Origin: Baylisascaris procyonis
Lineage: Eukaryota; Nematoda; Chromadorea; Rhabditida; Ascarididae
Direction: 5' to 3'
NCBI GenBank assembly: GCA_037389465.1
Contig: JAZARR010000146.1
Location: 7,029,501 to 7,093,500, forward strand
DNA length: 64,000 bases
Position numbers and translations under genes: made by a program
Shown: positions 62,369-64,000 of the stretch, one piece after another
Layout: every line of letters begins with the position of its first letter
Numbering within the stretch: the first letter of the stretch is position 1
The notes under the pieces: model-generated
What the model saw: only the letters and a program-made list of their open reading frames with translations
What the model was told of the DNA's origin: nothing
Database searches by the model: none

Positions 62369-63535
62369 TTTTATAGCTTTGTAGTGAAGGTGTTTGTAAG
62401 ATTCGATTGTTCGAATAAATTTATTGTAGACTGTTTGTTTGTATTCTTTGTGTTTTATCGTATCGTCGATTGTTTTACTATTCTTTTTCCCACTGTCTGT
62501 ATACTGTTGTCTTTCTGTCAACGAAGCAGACCTTGTAAGGGTTGAATTTTTTCGCATTCCATTTTTTGATCAGTATGGTACTCACAAAGGCGTCTAATGA
62601 GTTTCTCAAGAGTGTAGAGGACCTCTAGACTCTAGAAGACTTCATGAGTGGGAATTCAAGAGGACTTCATGAAGAGGACTTTAGAAGGTGGAAAATCCGC
62701 AGTATTCATTTGTTGCCAACGATGCATATTGTTGCATCGATGATTTTTTTGTTAATTCCACTAAAGACGTTTTCATTGGAAGGCCATAAGAAACTCAGGC
62801 ATCATTTTCACATATGGAAATCTTTTATATACCTTCTGTTTAGAAGGAAACCCGGACAACATTGTATTCTGAATGGATCAAGAACAATTCATGAATAAGA
62901 AACTCTACGTCAATATCAACAACATCAAGAAATTAAACACAAATCAGCGTGTGACACTTGTATGTGGGAAACGTTGGCCGCTATCTTTGCAAGAACTGCA
63001 CACATCTGGCATTAATCTTAGAGAGGGCCAATCGATTTGCATATATATTTGCTTGCGTGACAATCTTTGTTTAATGTTTCAGTGTTTCAACTTGCCTCTA
63101 AAACAACGTAGGCATACCTGAAAAATATTTGAAGCGTTAATAGTGGCCTAGAATTTATCAAGGTTTTTTCATCTTTGCCGTTGCACATCAAAAACCTTTA
63201 TCTACTATATTTATGCAACAGCAAAATACCCAAAATCCCCAATATATTTTAAGATCTCGATTTACTAAAAAGTGTAATGCTAAAAGAAAGCAATGTATTG
63301 CTTTCATTTTTGTGCATTTAGAAGCTTAAAAGTATGTGACGATGAGAAAGTTCAAAACTAGTCGACCGTCACCACCTGTTCGGCCTTTGCTTAACATTTA
63401 GTTCTGAACTAGTTTCGCATCAGTTCACCTGCATAATTTTGTACCATCTTCCAACCGTCACCTGCAACCCCTACTCTTCAGCTGTTCGACCCCATAGTTT
63501 TTGCAGTCGAACATTTTGGCGTTTCGAACCTGAAC

Positions 63536-63961
63536 TTAAAAATCTGGATTCGTTCTAACTAGAAGATGCGAACCATGACCGAGCACAAACCAGGCGCTCT
63601 CTCTCTGAATTCCAACTCTCTCAGCTTCACCGCTGCTACGCTTTTCATGGATGCGAGTGTAGAGCGGGTGCTTATAGCACTGCTTTGCAAAGTCCAAGAT
63701 AGCAGCATGGGGATGGCATTCTGCGGATATGTCCATCAAACTTAATTCCTCGAGGTTCAGTATTTCTGGATGAGCAACGCCCCGTAAGGCGGTAATCCAA
63801 CACCTTCGTTTGTTATGATCGTGGCCGTTTATCATACAGCCAGAAACAGATGTGAGTGGATTTGACCGAGCAGTTGTGAGCAGAAGCGTCCACCAGATCC
63901 ATCGCATTCGTATACTCCCATCGGAATGAGGCATTATCCATCTGTCTTGATATCTGCACAC
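63536..63961 (-). other. Long coding-like frame at the window edge
   Basis: A frame is open for about 141 codons on the minus strand, down to a TAA at 63536. The downstream half has protein-like composition (LNLEELSLMDISAECHPH, then ILDFAKQCYKHPLYTRIHEK). In the upstream half two other frames also look coding, and a CTGCAG acceptor-like site is near 63962, so exon boundaries and frame may change inside. No domain is recognised. It may belong with the exon at 61221-61481 as one gene. Confidence 0.3.
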
Positions 63962-64000
63962 CTGCAGACAATGTGGACAGTCATGCAGTACGAACTGTTG

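Noticed and set aside
1..64000. Endosymbiont (Wolbachia) transfer, CRISPR array, tRNA or rRNA genes
   Set aside because: I searched by eye for bacterial-style long frames, regularly spaced direct repeats and tRNA T-loop motifs in context and found none that held up. A tRNA scan would be more sensitive.

Overview
The window looks like a nematode nuclear chromosome, most likely a spirurid/filarial (clade III) worm. It is AT-rich. Its genes are split by many small introns with clean GT-AG junctions and TTTCAG-type acceptors. Several first exons sit a few bases behind an acceptor-like TTTCAG or TTTTAG, as expected for spliced-leader trans-splicing. No spliced leader or species-diagnostic repeat was seen, so the taxon is inferred. 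All multi-exon models were assembled by eye from splice signals, reading phase and protein similarity recalled from known families; none was tested against transcripts.

Layout. 1-7.3 kb is AT-rich intergenic sequence with one small GC island. 7.35-14.94 kb (+) holds the UBA3/RFL-1 gene, the catalytic subunit of the NEDD8-activating enzyme, in 13 exons (434 aa, all key residues present). 15-19.2 kb contains minisatellites and decayed coding sequence. 19.3-21.1 kb (+) is a small three-exon secreted-protein gene. 22.0-28.2 kb (-) is an apolipoprotein-L-like gene in which eight phase-0 micro-exons (39-69 bp) encode a run of Gly/Ala-rich repeats. 30.0-30.7 kb (-) is an orphan two-exon candidate. 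34.9-43.6 kb (-) is the NOP2/NSUN1 rRNA m5C methyltransferase, with one apparent GC-AG intron. 47.5-49.2 kb (-) is SEC61B. 52.65-54.37 kb (+) is a putative neuropeptide precursor with a C-F-F-S-P-I-Q-C loop resembling allatostatin C (PISCF type). 55.6-57.7 kb (-) holds exons of an unknown membrane protein. 58.4-64 kb differs in composition: GC-rich minisatellites, a TATA/initiator pair, candidate exons on the minus strand, and two hairpins sharing the loop CCGCCGC.

The conserved genes are housekeeping (protein neddylation, ribosome biogenesis, ER translocation) and do not form an operon or pathway. The most unusual items are the ApoL micro-exon array, the allatostatin-C-like precursor, and the twin hairpins next to the GC-rich minisatellite block.
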